Source: Mannheimia indoligenes
GTDB lineage: Bacteria > Pseudomonadota > Gammaproteobacteria > Enterobacterales > Pasteurellaceae
Reading direction: 5' to 3'
Length of the DNA: 64,000 bases
Assembly (NCBI RefSeq): GCF_036880405.1
Contig: NZ_JBAJJM010000008.1
Location: forward strand, 82,866 to 146,865
Both the position numbers and the translations under genes were made by a program. Positions 34,781 to 43,298 of the stretch are shown here, piece by piece (position 1 is the first letter of the stretch; the number at the start of each line of letters is the position of its first letter). The notes beneath the pieces are model-generated. The model had not been told where the DNA came from and ran no database searches. It saw only the letters and a list, made by a program, of their open reading frames with translations.

Positions 34781-36799
34781 CTATTTCTTATTCGCTTTTA
34801 GCATCGCCATTAAATTGGCAATATTAGCAGATGATTTTGCCTCTTTTTGTTGCTCAGTGAGCGGTCGCTTATCTCTTTCCCACACCAAATCATCTTGTGG
34901 CAATTCCAGCAAAAAACGGCTTGGTTCAGGTTTGATAATTTCACCATATTGCCGACGTTCTTTGCATAACGAAAAGGTTAACGTTTGCTGGGCTCGGGTA
35001 ATGCCAACGTAAGCCAAACGGCGTTCTTCGTCTACATTCTCTTCGTCAAGGCTGGTTTGGTGCGGCAAAATGCCCTCTTCCATTCCGATCAGAAAAACGT
35101 GGGGAAACTCTAAGCCTTTTGAGGCGTGTAAGGTCATAAGCTGTACTTGGTCGGCTTCATCATCGTCTTCGCCACGTTCAAGCATATCTCTCAGTGTCAA
35201 GCGATTCACTACTTGCACTAAATTCATCGGCTCTTCGATTTCATCGCCCTCAAGCATTCCTTGCACCCACTCAAACAAAGTTTGTACGTTTCGGCTCTGC
35301 ATTTCTGCCACCTTTGGATTTACCGCTATTTCATACAAATAGGCTTCGTACTGAATTTTTGCCAGTAAATCTTTCACCGCTTCAATCGGATCTGAACGCT
35401 CCGCTTGGTCGGCAATTTCCACAATCCAACGAGCGAAATCTTGCAAAGCTTGGTAAGGCTTCGGCGTTAGGCGTTGTATCAGCTCAAAATCAAAAATCGC
35501 TTCAAACAAACTGACCTGCTTTTCATTGGCAAGTAGCCCAAGTTTTTCAAGCGTTGCTGCCCCGATTTCCCTTTTTGGCGTGTTCACAATGCGTAAAAAT
35601 GCCGCATCATCGTCTTGGTTTACCACCAAACGCAAATACGCCATCATATCTTTGATTTCCGCCCGAGCAAAAAATGATGTACCACCTGAAATTTTGTACG
35701 GAATGCGGTTTTGCATCAGTAATTTTTCAAGCAAGCGAGATTGATGATTACCCCGATACAAAATCGCATAATCCTTATATTTCGTCTTGCGAGAGAAACG
35801 ATGAGCAATCAACTCTCCGACAATTCGCTCGGCTTCATTTTCTTCATTTTTTGCCTCGATCACATTCAGTTTTTCGCCTTCGCCCAGCTCAGAAAAGAGG
35901 CGTTTGGTGAATAGATGATCGTTGTTATCGATCAAAATATTAGCACAATGCAAAATCCGCTGGCTAGAACGGTAATTTTGTTCTAGTTTAATCACTTTCA
36001 GATCAAAATCTTCACGCAAGCGTTGCATATTTTCAGGCTTCGCCCCACGCCACGAGTAGATGGATTGGTCATCATCACCCACTACCGTAAAGTTTGGCTC
36101 ATTACCGACAATTAACTTGATTAACTCATATTGGCTGGTGTTGGTATCCTGATATTCATCAACCAATAAATAGCGAATTTTATTCTGCCAGCGGGCTTTC
36201 GCCTCTGGAAATTGGCGGAAAAGCAACACAGGGAGCATAATCAAATCATCAAAATCTAACGCATTATAAGCCTTGAGTTGATTTTGGTAGAGCTGGTAGA
36301 AATGAGAAAACACTCGCTCACGATCATCTCGCACACGAGCAATCACCATTTCAGGCGAAAGCAGATCGTTCTTCCAATTTGAAATAGTGGAAATCAGCGT
36401 TTTGAGCAGATCTTTATCTTCCGTTACGTTTTCCGGCAACAGATGTTTAAGCAAGGCAATTTGGTCGTGTTCATCAAACAACGTCATTCCCGACTTGAAA
36501 CCAAGCAGTTTGTACTCTCGCTTTAAAATCTCAAAACCAAGCGTGTGGAAAGTTGAAATCGTCAGCCCTTTGCTATTTTCTTTACCAATAGAGTGAGCCA
36601 CTCTCTCCCGCATTTCACGGGCGGCTTTATTGGTAAAGGTTACTGCCGCAATCTGTTTCGGGGAATAGCCGCAATTTGCAATTAAGTGAGCGATTTTATT
36701 AATAATCACCCGAGTTTTGCCCGAACCGGCACCTGCCAGTACAAGGCAAGCCCCTTGAGTGTATTCCACCGCTTGTTGTTGTTGAGAGTTGAGTTTCAT
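34781..36799 (-). CDS. rep: ATP-dependent DNA helicase Rep
   Basis: Superfamily 1A 3'-5' helicase that clears proteins ahead of replication forks. 672 residues. Motif I VLAGAGSGKTRVI, Ia VTFTNKAAREMRERV, II LLVDEYQDTN, III VVGDDDQSIYSWRGA, IV NYRSSQRI, V VQLMTLHASKGLEFPHVFLI and VI VDEERRLAYVGITRAQ are all intact. The N-terminus MKLNSQQQQAVEYTQGACLV matches E. coli Rep (673). Monocistronic, divergent from the potABC operon. Confidence 0.96.
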   Translation of the reverse strand: MKLNSQQQQAVEYTQGACLVLAGAGSGKTRVIINKIAHLIANCGYSPKQIAAVTFTNKAAREMRERVAHSIGKENSKGLTISTFHTLGFEILKREYKLLGFKSGMTLFDEHDQIALLKHLLPENVTEDKDLLKTLISTISNWKNDLLSPEMVIARVRDDRERVFSHFYQLYQNQLKAYNALDFDDLIMLPVLLFRQFPEAKARWQNKIRYLLVDEYQDTNTSQYELIKLIVGNEPNFTVVGDDDQSIYSWRGAKPENMQRLREDFDLKVIKLEQNYRSSQRILHCANILIDNNDHLFTKRLFSELGEGEKLNVIEAKNEENEAERIVGELIAHRFSRKTKYKDYAILYRGNHQSRLLEKLLMQNRIPYKISGGTSFFARAEIKDMMAYLRLVVNQDDDAAFLRIVNTPKREIGAATLEKLGLLANEKQVSLFEAIFDFELIQRLTPKPYQALQDFARWIVEIADQAERSDPIEAVKDLLAKIQYEAYLYEIAVNPKVAEMQSRNVQTLFEWVQGMLEGDEIEEPMNLVQVVNRLTLRDMLERGEDDDEADQVQLMTLHASKGLEFPHVFLIGMEEGILPHQTSLDEENVDEERRLAYVGITRAQQTLTFSLCKERRQYGEIIKPEPSRFLLELPQDDLVWERDKRPLTEQQKEAKSSANIANLMAMLKANKK

Positions 36800-36846
36800 T
36801 GGAACTGTTGTGAATTAATTTTAAAGACTATTCTAACGGAAAGAAA

Positions 36847-36904
36847 ACAAGCGGTCTATTTCCTTGAAAAATTTGCAAAAATTCAGATAAAAACTACCGC
36901 TTGT
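36847..36904. repeat. Inverted DNA uptake-signal pair between rep and potA
   Basis: acaagcggt (36847-36855) and accgcttgt (36896-36904) flank gcaaaaatt, in the 247-bp divergent promoter region. Unlike most pairs here it is between two gene starts and so cannot be a gene-end terminator. Confidence 0.6.
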
Positions 36905-37046
36905 AAAAGGGAAGAAAAATCCTCAAAACGCAAATTTTTCCTTTCAATCTTGCCCCTTTAGCTATATTATTATCAATTGATTTTTTGGGGGCGAAAGCCT
37001 GATTTTTTAATCCTTTTCTTTTTGATTTAAGGGAAAACAACAGTAG

Positions 37047-38162
37047 ATGGAAAAATTAGAACAAAAAGCTATCATCGAGCTTAAAAATGTAACAAAAAGC
37101 TACGGTAGTAAAACGATTCTTAAAAATTTGAATTTAACCATTAACGATGGTGAATTTTTAACAATTTTAGGTCCTTCGGGTTGTGGTAAAACAACTGCGT
37201 TGCGTTTAATTGCCGGCTTTGAAGATTTGACTGAGGGTTCAATCATTCTTGATGGGCAAGATGTTTCTAACGTTCCAGCGGAACAACGCCCCGTGAATAC
37301 CGTATTCCAAAGCTATGCTCTTTTCCCACATATGACTATTTTTGAAAATGTCGCATTCGGTTTGCGTATGCAAAAAGTGCCAAATTCAGAAATTGAGCCA
37401 CGTGTAATGGAAGCATTGCGTATGGTCCGACTTGAAGATAGAGCTCAACAAAAACCGGCTCAGCTTTCAGGTGGCCAGCAACAACGTATCGCTATTGCTC
37501 GTGCGGTGGTAAATAAGCCAAAAGTATTGTTATTAGATGAATCTCTTTCTGCGTTAGACTATAAATTGCGTAAAGAGATGCAAAATGAGTTAAAAGCATT
37601 GCAACGTCAATTAGGTATTACCTTTATTTTCGTTACTCACGATCAGGAAGAAGCATTAACAATGTCTGATCGCATTATCGTAATGAACGGCGGTAAAATC
37701 GCACAAGATGGTACACCTCGTGAAATTTATGAAGAACCAAGCAACTTATTCGTGGCTCGTTTTATCGGTGAAATTAACGTATTTGATGCAACCGTGATTG
37801 AACGTGTTGATGAAAAAAATGTGAAAGCGAACGTAGAAGGTCGTATTTGCAACATTAAAGTTGAAAATTTAGAAGTTCACCCGAACCAAAAATTAAAAGT
37901 ATTGTTACGCCCTGAAGATATCGTGATTGAAGAGTTAGACGAAAATGAAAGCTCAAAAGCGATTATCGGTCATATTATCGACCGTAACTATAAAGGTATG
38001 ACATTAGAGTCTAGCGTAAAATTAGATCATAATGGTATGAATGTATTAGTGAGCGAGTTCTTCAATGAAGATGATCCTAATATTGACCACGATGTTGGTC
38101 AAAAAGTGGCTCTTACTTGGTATGAAGGCTGGGAGGTTGTGTTAAACGATGAAGGCGAATAA
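37047..38162 (+). CDS. potA: Spermidine/putrescine ABC transporter ATPase PotA
   Basis: ATPase subunit of the PotABCD polyamine importer. 371 residues: Walker A LGPSGCGKTTALRLIAGFED, Q-loop VFQSYALFPHMTIFENV, signature LSGGQQQRIAIARA, Walker B LLLDESLSALDYKLR, switch His FVTHDQEEAL, and a C-terminal TOBE regulatory domain (about 285-371). The start at 37047 is preceded by gggaaaac. Overlaps potB by 14 bases. Confidence 0.95.
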   Translation: MEKLEQKAIIELKNVTKSYGSKTILKNLNLTINDGEFLTILGPSGCGKTTALRLIAGFEDLTEGSIILDGQDVSNVPAEQRPVNTVFQSYALFPHMTIFENVAFGLRMQKVPNSEIEPRVMEALRMVRLEDRAQQKPAQLSGGQQQRIAIARAVVNKPKVLLLDESLSALDYKLRKEMQNELKALQRQLGITFIFVTHDQEEALTMSDRIIVMNGGKIAQDGTPREIYEEPSNLFVARFIGEINVFDATVIERVDEKNVKANVEGRICNIKVENLEVHPNQKLKVLLRPEDIVIEELDENESSKAIIGHIIDRNYKGMTLESSVKLDHNGMNVLVSEFFNEDDPNIDHDVGQKVALTWYEGWEVVLNDEGE

Positions 38163-39012
38163 CAAATTCCAAAATGGTGCGGTCGCAACTATTTTCGGTT
38201 GGTTATTACTTTTCGTATTAGTGCCGAACGTACTCGTTTTAATTATTAGCTTCTTAACAGAAAACCGCCAAAGCCAATATTTTGTTGATTTTGCGTTTAG
38301 CTTGGATGCGTATAAAGCGTTATTTAATGACACTTACGCAACTGTATTATGGAACTCGCTATATATGGCGGGAGTTGCAACGCTTATCTGTTTAATTATC
38401 GGCTACCCTTTTGCATTTTTTATTGCCAAAATGCCGGCAAAAATTAGACCGTTTTTACTCTTCTTAGTGGTGTTGCCATTCTGGACAAACTCGCTGATTC
38501 GTATTTACGGTATTAAAATTTTCTTAGGGGTAAAAGGTGTCTTAAATGAAACCTTATTGGCAATTGGCTTGATCAATGAACCTTTACGTTTATTGAACTC
38601 AGAAGCCGCAATTATCATTGGTTTAGTTTACATTCTATTACCATTTATGATTTTGCCACTTTATTCTTCAATTGAGAAAATTGATAACCGCTTACTAGAG
38701 GCTGCAAAAGACTTAGGAGCAAATGCTTTCCAACGTTTTATTAAAGTAACTATTCCACTTACAATGCCGGGCATTGTAGCAGGTTGTTTATTAGTATTAC
38801 TACCTGCAATGGGTATGTTCTATGTGGCAGACTTATTAGGCGGCGGTAAAACACCATTAGTGGGTAATATTATTAAGAGCTTATTCTTAAATACTAACCA
38901 ATTTGCCTTAGGCTCTGCGGTAAGTATTGCATTAACAATATTAATGGCATTGATGCTTTATGTTTACTATCGTGCAAATAAATTATTGAATAAAAAGGTG
39001 GAGCTTGAATAA
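38149..39012 (+). CDS. potB: Spermidine/putrescine ABC transporter permease PotB
   Basis: Membrane permease forming the channel with PotC. 287 residues, six membrane segments, and the permease coupling loop EAAKDLGANAFQRFIKVTIPL near residue 184 (split here as EAAKDLGANAFQRF). Its start lies inside potA's 3' end and its stop overlaps potC's ATG (TAATG), so the three are translationally coupled. Confidence 0.94.
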   Translation: MKANNKFQNGAVATIFGWLLLFVLVPNVLVLIISFLTENRQSQYFVDFAFSLDAYKALFNDTYATVLWNSLYMAGVATLICLIIGYPFAFFIAKMPAKIRPFLLFLVVLPFWTNSLIRIYGIKIFLGVKGVLNETLLAIGLINEPLRLLNSEAAIIIGLVYILLPFMILPLYSSIEKIDNRLLEAAKDLGANAFQRFIKVTIPLTMPGIVAGCLLVLLPAMGMFYVADLLGGGKTPLVGNIIKSLFLNTNQFALGSAVSIALTILMALMLYVYYRANKLLNKKVELE

Positions 39013-39779
39013 TGAAAAAGACAGTTAGAAACCTTTTTATGTTGGCAGTATTTGCTTACCTATACATTCCAATTATTATTTTAGTAGTAAACTCTTTCAA
39101 TGCAGACCGTTTCGGCTTGAACTGGAAAGGCTTTACTTGGAACTGGTATGAGCGTTTATTCAGCAATGATACACTAGTACAAGCAACAATGAACTCATTA
39201 ACCATCGCCTTTTTTGCGGCAACACTCTCCACGATTTTAGGTGCATTAACTTCTATTGCCCTTTATCGTTACCGTTTCCGTGGCAAAAAATTAGTCGGTG
39301 GGATGTTGTTTGTGGTAATGATGTCGCCTGATATCGTAATGGCTGTATCAATGCTTGTATTATTTATGATTATTGGTATCAAACTAGGCTTTATTTCGTT
39401 ATTAATTGCTCACATTACATTCTGTCTACCTTATGTAGTGATTGCAATTTCATCACGCTTAAGCGACTTTGACGGCAAAATGTTAGAAGCGGCGAAAGAC
39501 TTAGGAGCAAGCGAAGTAACGATTTTACGTAAAATTATTTTACCATTAGCTTTACCTTCAATTATATCAGGCTGGTTACTAAGCTTTACAATTTCATTAG
39601 ATGACGTTATTGTTTCTTCATTCGTAACAAGCCCAAGCTATGAAGTATTACCACTGAAGATCTTCTCATTGGTTAAAACAGGCGTAACTCCAGAAGTAAA
39701 TGCCTTAGCAACCATTATGATCATTTTCTCATTAACACTTGTGGTATTAAGCCAGTTAGTGGTGAGAAAAAAGGTATAA
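39012..39779 (+). CDS. potC: Spermidine/putrescine ABC transporter permease PotC
   Basis: Second permease of the polyamine importer. 255 residues with six membrane segments; coupling loop EAAKDLGASEVTILRK near residue 158 and LDDVIVSSFVTSPSYEVLP, a conserved PotC block. The normal fourth gene, potD for the binding protein, does not follow; a terminator stands 18 bp after potC. A PotD encoded elsewhere must be assumed for function. Confidence 0.94.
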   Translation: MKKTVRNLFMLAVFAYLYIPIIILVVNSFNADRFGLNWKGFTWNWYERLFSNDTLVQATMNSLTIAFFAATLSTILGALTSIALYRYRFRGKKLVGGMLFVVMMSPDIVMAVSMLVLFMIIGIKLGFISLLIAHITFCLPYVVIAISSRLSDFDGKMLEAAKDLGASEVTILRKIILPLALPSIISGWLLSFTISLDDVIVSSFVTSPSYEVLPLKIFSLVKTGVTPEVNALATIMIIFSLTLVVLSQLVVRKKV

Positions 39780-39796
39780 ATCAAATTAACTAAATC

Positions 39797-39829
39797 AAAA
39801 CCTGACTAGCTATTTCGCAGTCAGGTTTT
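39797..39829 (+). terminator. Intrinsic terminator after potC
   Basis: Stem aaaacctgact/agtcaggtttt (39797-39807, 39819-39829) followed by tttatt. Confidence 0.87.
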
Positions 39830-39864
39830 TTATTGATTACAGTGTGCAAAAATAAGAAAATATA

Positions 39865-39880
39865 ACCGCTTGTAAGCGGT
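39865..39880. repeat. Compact head-to-head uptake-signal palindrome
   Basis: accgcttgtaagcggt is two uptake-signal cores fused into one 16-base near-perfect palindrome. Other sequence between potC and the next gene (39780-39971) shows nothing else. Confidence 0.6.
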
Positions 39881-39971
39881 CCATTTTTATGAATGGGCTT
39901 ATATCCAAGTAGCTTGAGCGTGATTTTCTAATCAGAAAGCAGATAGATCTTGTGATTAAACTTTTATTTCA

Positions 39972-40268
39972 TTACTCATCAATAATATGTAATGAACAAT
40001 CAACAATCTTTGTACCTTGCCCTAAAAGTGGTGTTCCACAAATAACCGTTAATTTATGACAACCTAGCGGTAATCGGTGAAATTGAATACGATTGCGTTT
40101 CACTTTTCCTGAATCACGTTCGCCATTTTCAAGTTCTAATTCCCATACTGCTTGTACTCTTGCTGTTTTATCTGCAAGAAAAAGGGAAATATAAACTGGT
40201 GAATTCTTAGAAAAAGCTACTTGTTCCGGAAGTATTTTACGAGGTTCTTTTTTTGTTTTTATAGACAT
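39972..40268 (-). CDS. Small protein resembling the N-terminal beta-sandwich of MalQ
   Basis: 98 residues. Residues 30-98 follow the pattern of the N-terminal domain of bacterial MalQ: a Trp-x-Leu strand (VWELELENGERDSGKV), then FHRLPLGCHKLTVIC matching the LPxGYHxLT turn, and a strand with Cys (VDCSLHII) where MalQ has CRIIVAP. The frame stops right after this domain; no GH77 catalytic sequence follows downstream. The start has a near-ideal aaggaga ribosome-binding site, arguing against simple debris. It could be a malQ gene remnant kept by chance, or a real stand-alone carbohydrate-binding protein. Resemblance was judged by eye only. Confidence 0.6.
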   Translation of the reverse strand: MSIKTKKEPRKILPEQVAFSKNSPVYISLFLADKTARVQAVWELELENGERDSGKVKRNRIQFHRLPLGCHKLTVICGTPLLGQGTKIVDCSLHIIDE

Positions 40269-40317
40269 ATATTTCTCCTTAAAAGTAATTAATTATATGG
40301 CAATGGCTAGAAATAAA

Positions 40318-40350
40318 AAAGTGTTGGAATAATATTTAAACCAACACTTT
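40318..40350 (-). terminator. Terminator between sodC and the MalQ-N-like gene
   Basis: Stem aaagtgttgg/ccaacacttt (40318-40327, 40341-40350), with A-rich sequence 40312-40320 reading as U on the minus strand after sodC. Confidence 0.75.
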
Positions 40351-40367
40351 ATGCACCAAATCAAATT

Positions 40368-40907
40368 TTATTTAATTACACCACACGCCATACGTGCACC
40401 GCCACCACCAAGAGGGGCTGGGTGATCTGAGTGATTATCACCACCTGCGTGAATCATTAGTGAACGACCTTTAATTTCATCTAATTTTTTCAAGCGAGGG
40501 GCTAATACAGGATTAGTTGCTGTGCCATCATGTAAAACTGTTAATACAGGCAGATCTCCTAAATGAGCATCATCAGACCACGGGAAGCCGTGATGTGGTG
40601 CTTTATGTGGATTCCAATGTCCGCCGGCTGCTAAACCTGCCGTCAATTTACCATCTTTTTCTTTTGCATCACAGCTTGGATTTTCGTGAATATGAAAGCC
40701 GTGCAAGCCTTCCGTTAAATCTTTTAAATTTGGTGTAAATACTAAGCCGTATTTAGATTCGGTAATCTCTACCGTACCAATATCTTTGTTACCTTTTTCC
40801 ACATCTAATTGCTGTACTTGTACAACAATTTTTGCCGGTTCAGCGGCTGTTGCTGAAAAGCTGAATAAAGAACCTAATGCAATTGCTAATGCTGTTTTCA
40901 TTTTCAT
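40368..40907 (-). CDS. sodC: Periplasmic copper/zinc superoxide dismutase
   Basis: Detoxifies superoxide in the periplasm; in related pathogens it protects against host phagocyte oxidants. 179 residues with a signal peptide (cleavage near ATAA|EPAKIV). Copper/zinc ligands in GFHIHENPSC, GGHWNPHKAPHHGFP, DDAHLGD and SLMIHAGGDNHSDHP; the Cys pair HENPSC and RMACGVIK forms the structural disulfide. Start ATG 40907 has aagga upstream; the second Met (MKTA) is two codons later. Monocistronic. Confidence 0.95.
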   Translation of the reverse strand: MKMKTALAIALGSLFSFSATAAEPAKIVVQVQQLDVEKGNKDIGTVEITESKYGLVFTPNLKDLTEGLHGFHIHENPSCDAKEKDGKLTAGLAAGGHWNPHKAPHHGFPWSDDAHLGDLPVLTVLHDGTATNPVLAPRLKKLDEIKGRSLMIHAGGDNHSDHPAPLGGGGARMACGVIK

Positions 40908-41072
40908 AAAACTTTCCTTATTTCATAGACAAGCCATAATTGGCAACCCATTTTACCCATAGCGGTCAAATTTTGTCAAAGTTTTGCAAATAAATAAAAA
41001 ACATTGATTTTTCAATGAAAATCCTGTATTTATTCACAATTATTTATAACAATTATTTTAGGAGCAAACATA

Positions 41073-42188
41073 ATGCAAAATGTAGGTTTTGTCGGCTGGC
41101 GTGGAATGGTGGGTTCAGTATTAATGGACCGTATGGTTGAAGAAAATAACTTCGCTAACATCAATCCAATTTTCTTCACAACTTCACAGGCGGGTCAAAA
41201 AGCCCCTGTATTTGGCGGTAAAGATGCCGGTGAATTAAAAAACGCCTTTGATATTGAAGAATTAAAAAAATTAGACATCATCGTAACCTGTCAAGGTGGC
41301 GATTATACCAACGAAGTCTATCCAAAATTAAAAGAAAGTGGCTGGAACGGCTATTGGATTGATGCTGCCTCTGCACTTCGTATGAAAGATGATGCAATTA
41401 TCGTATTAGACCCTGTAAACCAACACTTTATTTCAGAAGGTTTGAAAAACGGCATTAAAACGTTCGTAGGTGGTAACTGTACAGTAAGCTTGATGTTAAT
41501 GGCAATTGGTGGCTTATTCGAGAAAGATTTGGTGGAATGGGTTTCTGTTGCCACTTACCAAGCAGCTTCAGGTGCTGGTGCGAAAAATATGCGTGAATTA
41601 CTTTCACAAATGGGCGAATTGGAAGATAGCGTAAAAGCTGAATTAGCAAATCCTGCCTCTTCTATTTTAGATATTGAACGCAAAGTAACCGCAAAAATGC
41701 GTGCGGATGATTTCCCAACCGAAAACTTTGGTGCAGCATTGGGGGGAAGCTTAATTCCTTGGATCGATAAATTATTACCTGAAACAGGGCAAACCAAAGA
41801 AGAATGGAAAGGCTACGCAGAAACTAATAAAATCTTAGGTTTAAGCGAAAATCCAATTCCTGTTGATGGTTTATGCGTGCGTATCGGTGCATTACGTTGC
41901 CATAGCCAAGCGTTTACTATTAAGCTGAAAAAAGATATTCCATTAGCAGAAATCGAACAAATTATCGCAGCTCATAACGAATGGGTGAAAGTCATTCCAA
42001 ACGACAAAGAAACCACATTACGTGAATTAACACCAGCTAAAGTAACCGGCACATTAAGCGTACCAGTTGGTCGTTTACGTAAATTAGCGATGGGCGGTGA
42101 ATATTTAGCGGCATTCACGGTGGGCGACCAATTATTATGGGGTGCAGCAGAGCCTGTTCGCCGTATTTTAGTGCAATTAACTAAATAA
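41073..42188 (+). CDS. asd: Aspartate-semialdehyde dehydrogenase
   Basis: NADPH-dependent reduction of aspartyl phosphate to aspartate semialdehyde, branch point for lysine/diaminopimelate, threonine and methionine. 371 residues: N-terminal NADP motif VGFVGWRGMVGSVLMDRMVE, catalytic Cys in FVGGNCTVSLMLMAIGGL, YQAASGAGAKNMRELLSQMG, and substrate-binding His/Arg in VRIGALRCHSQAFTIKL. Ribosome-binding site agga. Closed by a perfect uptake-signal terminator. Confidence 0.96.
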   Translation: MQNVGFVGWRGMVGSVLMDRMVEENNFANINPIFFTTSQAGQKAPVFGGKDAGELKNAFDIEELKKLDIIVTCQGGDYTNEVYPKLKESGWNGYWIDAASALRMKDDAIIVLDPVNQHFISEGLKNGIKTFVGGNCTVSLMLMAIGGLFEKDLVEWVSVATYQAASGAGAKNMRELLSQMGELEDSVKAELANPASSILDIERKVTAKMRADDFPTENFGAALGGSLIPWIDKLLPETGQTKEEWKGYAETNKILGLSENPIPVDGLCVRIGALRCHSQAFTIKLKKDIPLAEIEQIIAAHNEWVKVIPNDKETTLRELTPAKVTGTLSVPVGRLRKLAMGGEYLAAFTVGDQLLWGAAEPVRRILVQLTK

Positions 42189-42207
42189 TTTGAGCTGATA
42201 GCTCTAC

Positions 42208-42252
42208 CAAGCGGTTGAATTTTGTAAATTTTTTGCAAAATTCAACCGCTTG
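42208..42252. terminator. Perfect 17-bp uptake-signal terminator after asd
   Basis: Arms caagcggttgaattttg (42208-42224) and caaaattcaaccgcttg (42236-42252) are exact reverse complements; tttgtt follows. Confidence 0.8.
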
Positions 42253-42299
42253 TTTGTTATAATTATTTTCATCTTTTTTCACTTTTAGATGAATAAATT

Positions 42300-43226
42300 A
42301 TGAAACCTATTTTCCTCGAAATCCGCCATTTACGCACATTAGTTGCTTTAAAAGAAAGCGGAAGTGTATCTTTAGCTGCAAAACGTGTTCATTTAACCCA
42401 ATCCGCCCTTTCTCATCAGATTAAACTATTAGAAGATCAATACGACCTTACCCTCTTCGAGCGTAAAAGCTCGCCCATTCGCTTCACTCAAGCAGGAGAA
42501 CGCTTAATTAAACTTGCCTATGATATTTTGCCACAAGTGATTGAAGCTGAGCTTGATTTGGCTCGAGTAAAGCAAGGCGAAGTGGGTGAAGTGCGTGTTG
42601 CGGTGGAATGCCATACCTGTTTTGACTGGCTGATGCCTGCAATGGATACCTTCCGCCAGCATTGGCCATTAGTGGAATTAGATATTGTATCGGGCTTCCA
42701 TACCGATACTGTAGGACTATTATTAAGCCATAGGGCGGATTTGGCAATTGTGTCTGAGGTCGAAGAGAACTCTAGTATTATTTGTAAGCCACTATTTTCT
42801 TATGAAATGGTGGGAATTTGCTCGAAAGATCACCCACTTGTAGCAAAAGATGTGTGGGAAGCAGAAGATTTCAAAGATGAAACTCTCATCACATACCCTG
42901 TACCTGATGATATGTTGGATTTATTGCGTAAAGTGCTAAACCCTGCCGGTATTAAAGTTACTCGTCGTAATAGCGAATTAACCATTGCTATCATTCAGCT
43001 TGTTGCGAGCCGTCGAGGAGTAGCAGCACTACCTTATTGGGCGGTTAAGCCTTATTTGGATAGGGGCTATGTAGTCGCACGCAAAATTACTCAACAAGGT
43101 TTATATAGCAATCTCTACGGAGCAATTCGTGAAACCGACGCTGCTCTTGCCTACCTAGATGATTTCCACGATACCGTTAAAGACCAAAGTTTCGCAACCT
43201 TGCCGGGCTTAATGGTATTGGAATAG
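42300..43226 (+). CDS. metR: LysR-type regulator MetR
   Basis: Homocysteine-responsive activator of methionine genes such as metE. 308 residues. N-terminal helix-turn-helix (about residues 20-50, SVSLAAKRVHLTQSALSHQI), then a co-inducer domain with VECHTCFDWLMPAMDTFRQH, ITYPVPDDMLDLL, and GVAALPYWAVKPYL. The VECHTC-FDWL and ALPxWxV blocks separate MetR from other LysR proteins. It follows asd but lies behind that gene's terminator, so it is separately transcribed. A met theme with metN and metK in the same window. Confidence 0.9.
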   Translation: MKPIFLEIRHLRTLVALKESGSVSLAAKRVHLTQSALSHQIKLLEDQYDLTLFERKSSPIRFTQAGERLIKLAYDILPQVIEAELDLARVKQGEVGEVRVAVECHTCFDWLMPAMDTFRQHWPLVELDIVSGFHTDTVGLLLSHRADLAIVSEVEENSSIICKPLFSYEMVGICSKDHPLVAKDVWEAEDFKDETLITYPVPDDMLDLLRKVLNPAGIKVTRRNSELTIAIIQLVASRRGVAALPYWAVKPYLDRGYVVARKITQQGLYSNLYGAIRETDAALAYLDDFHDTVKDQSFATLPGLMVLE

Positions 43227-43233
43227 AAATAAC

Positions 43234-43284
43234 AAGCGGTCTATTTTATTTATTATTTTACAAATTGAATAACATAGACCGCTT
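43234..43284. terminator. Bidirectional uptake-signal terminator between metR and ftsX
   Basis: Arms aagcggtctat (43234-43244) and atagaccgctt (43274-43284) lie between the convergent genes. Confidence 0.75.
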
Positions 43285-43298
43285 TTATTTAAAAGAGA

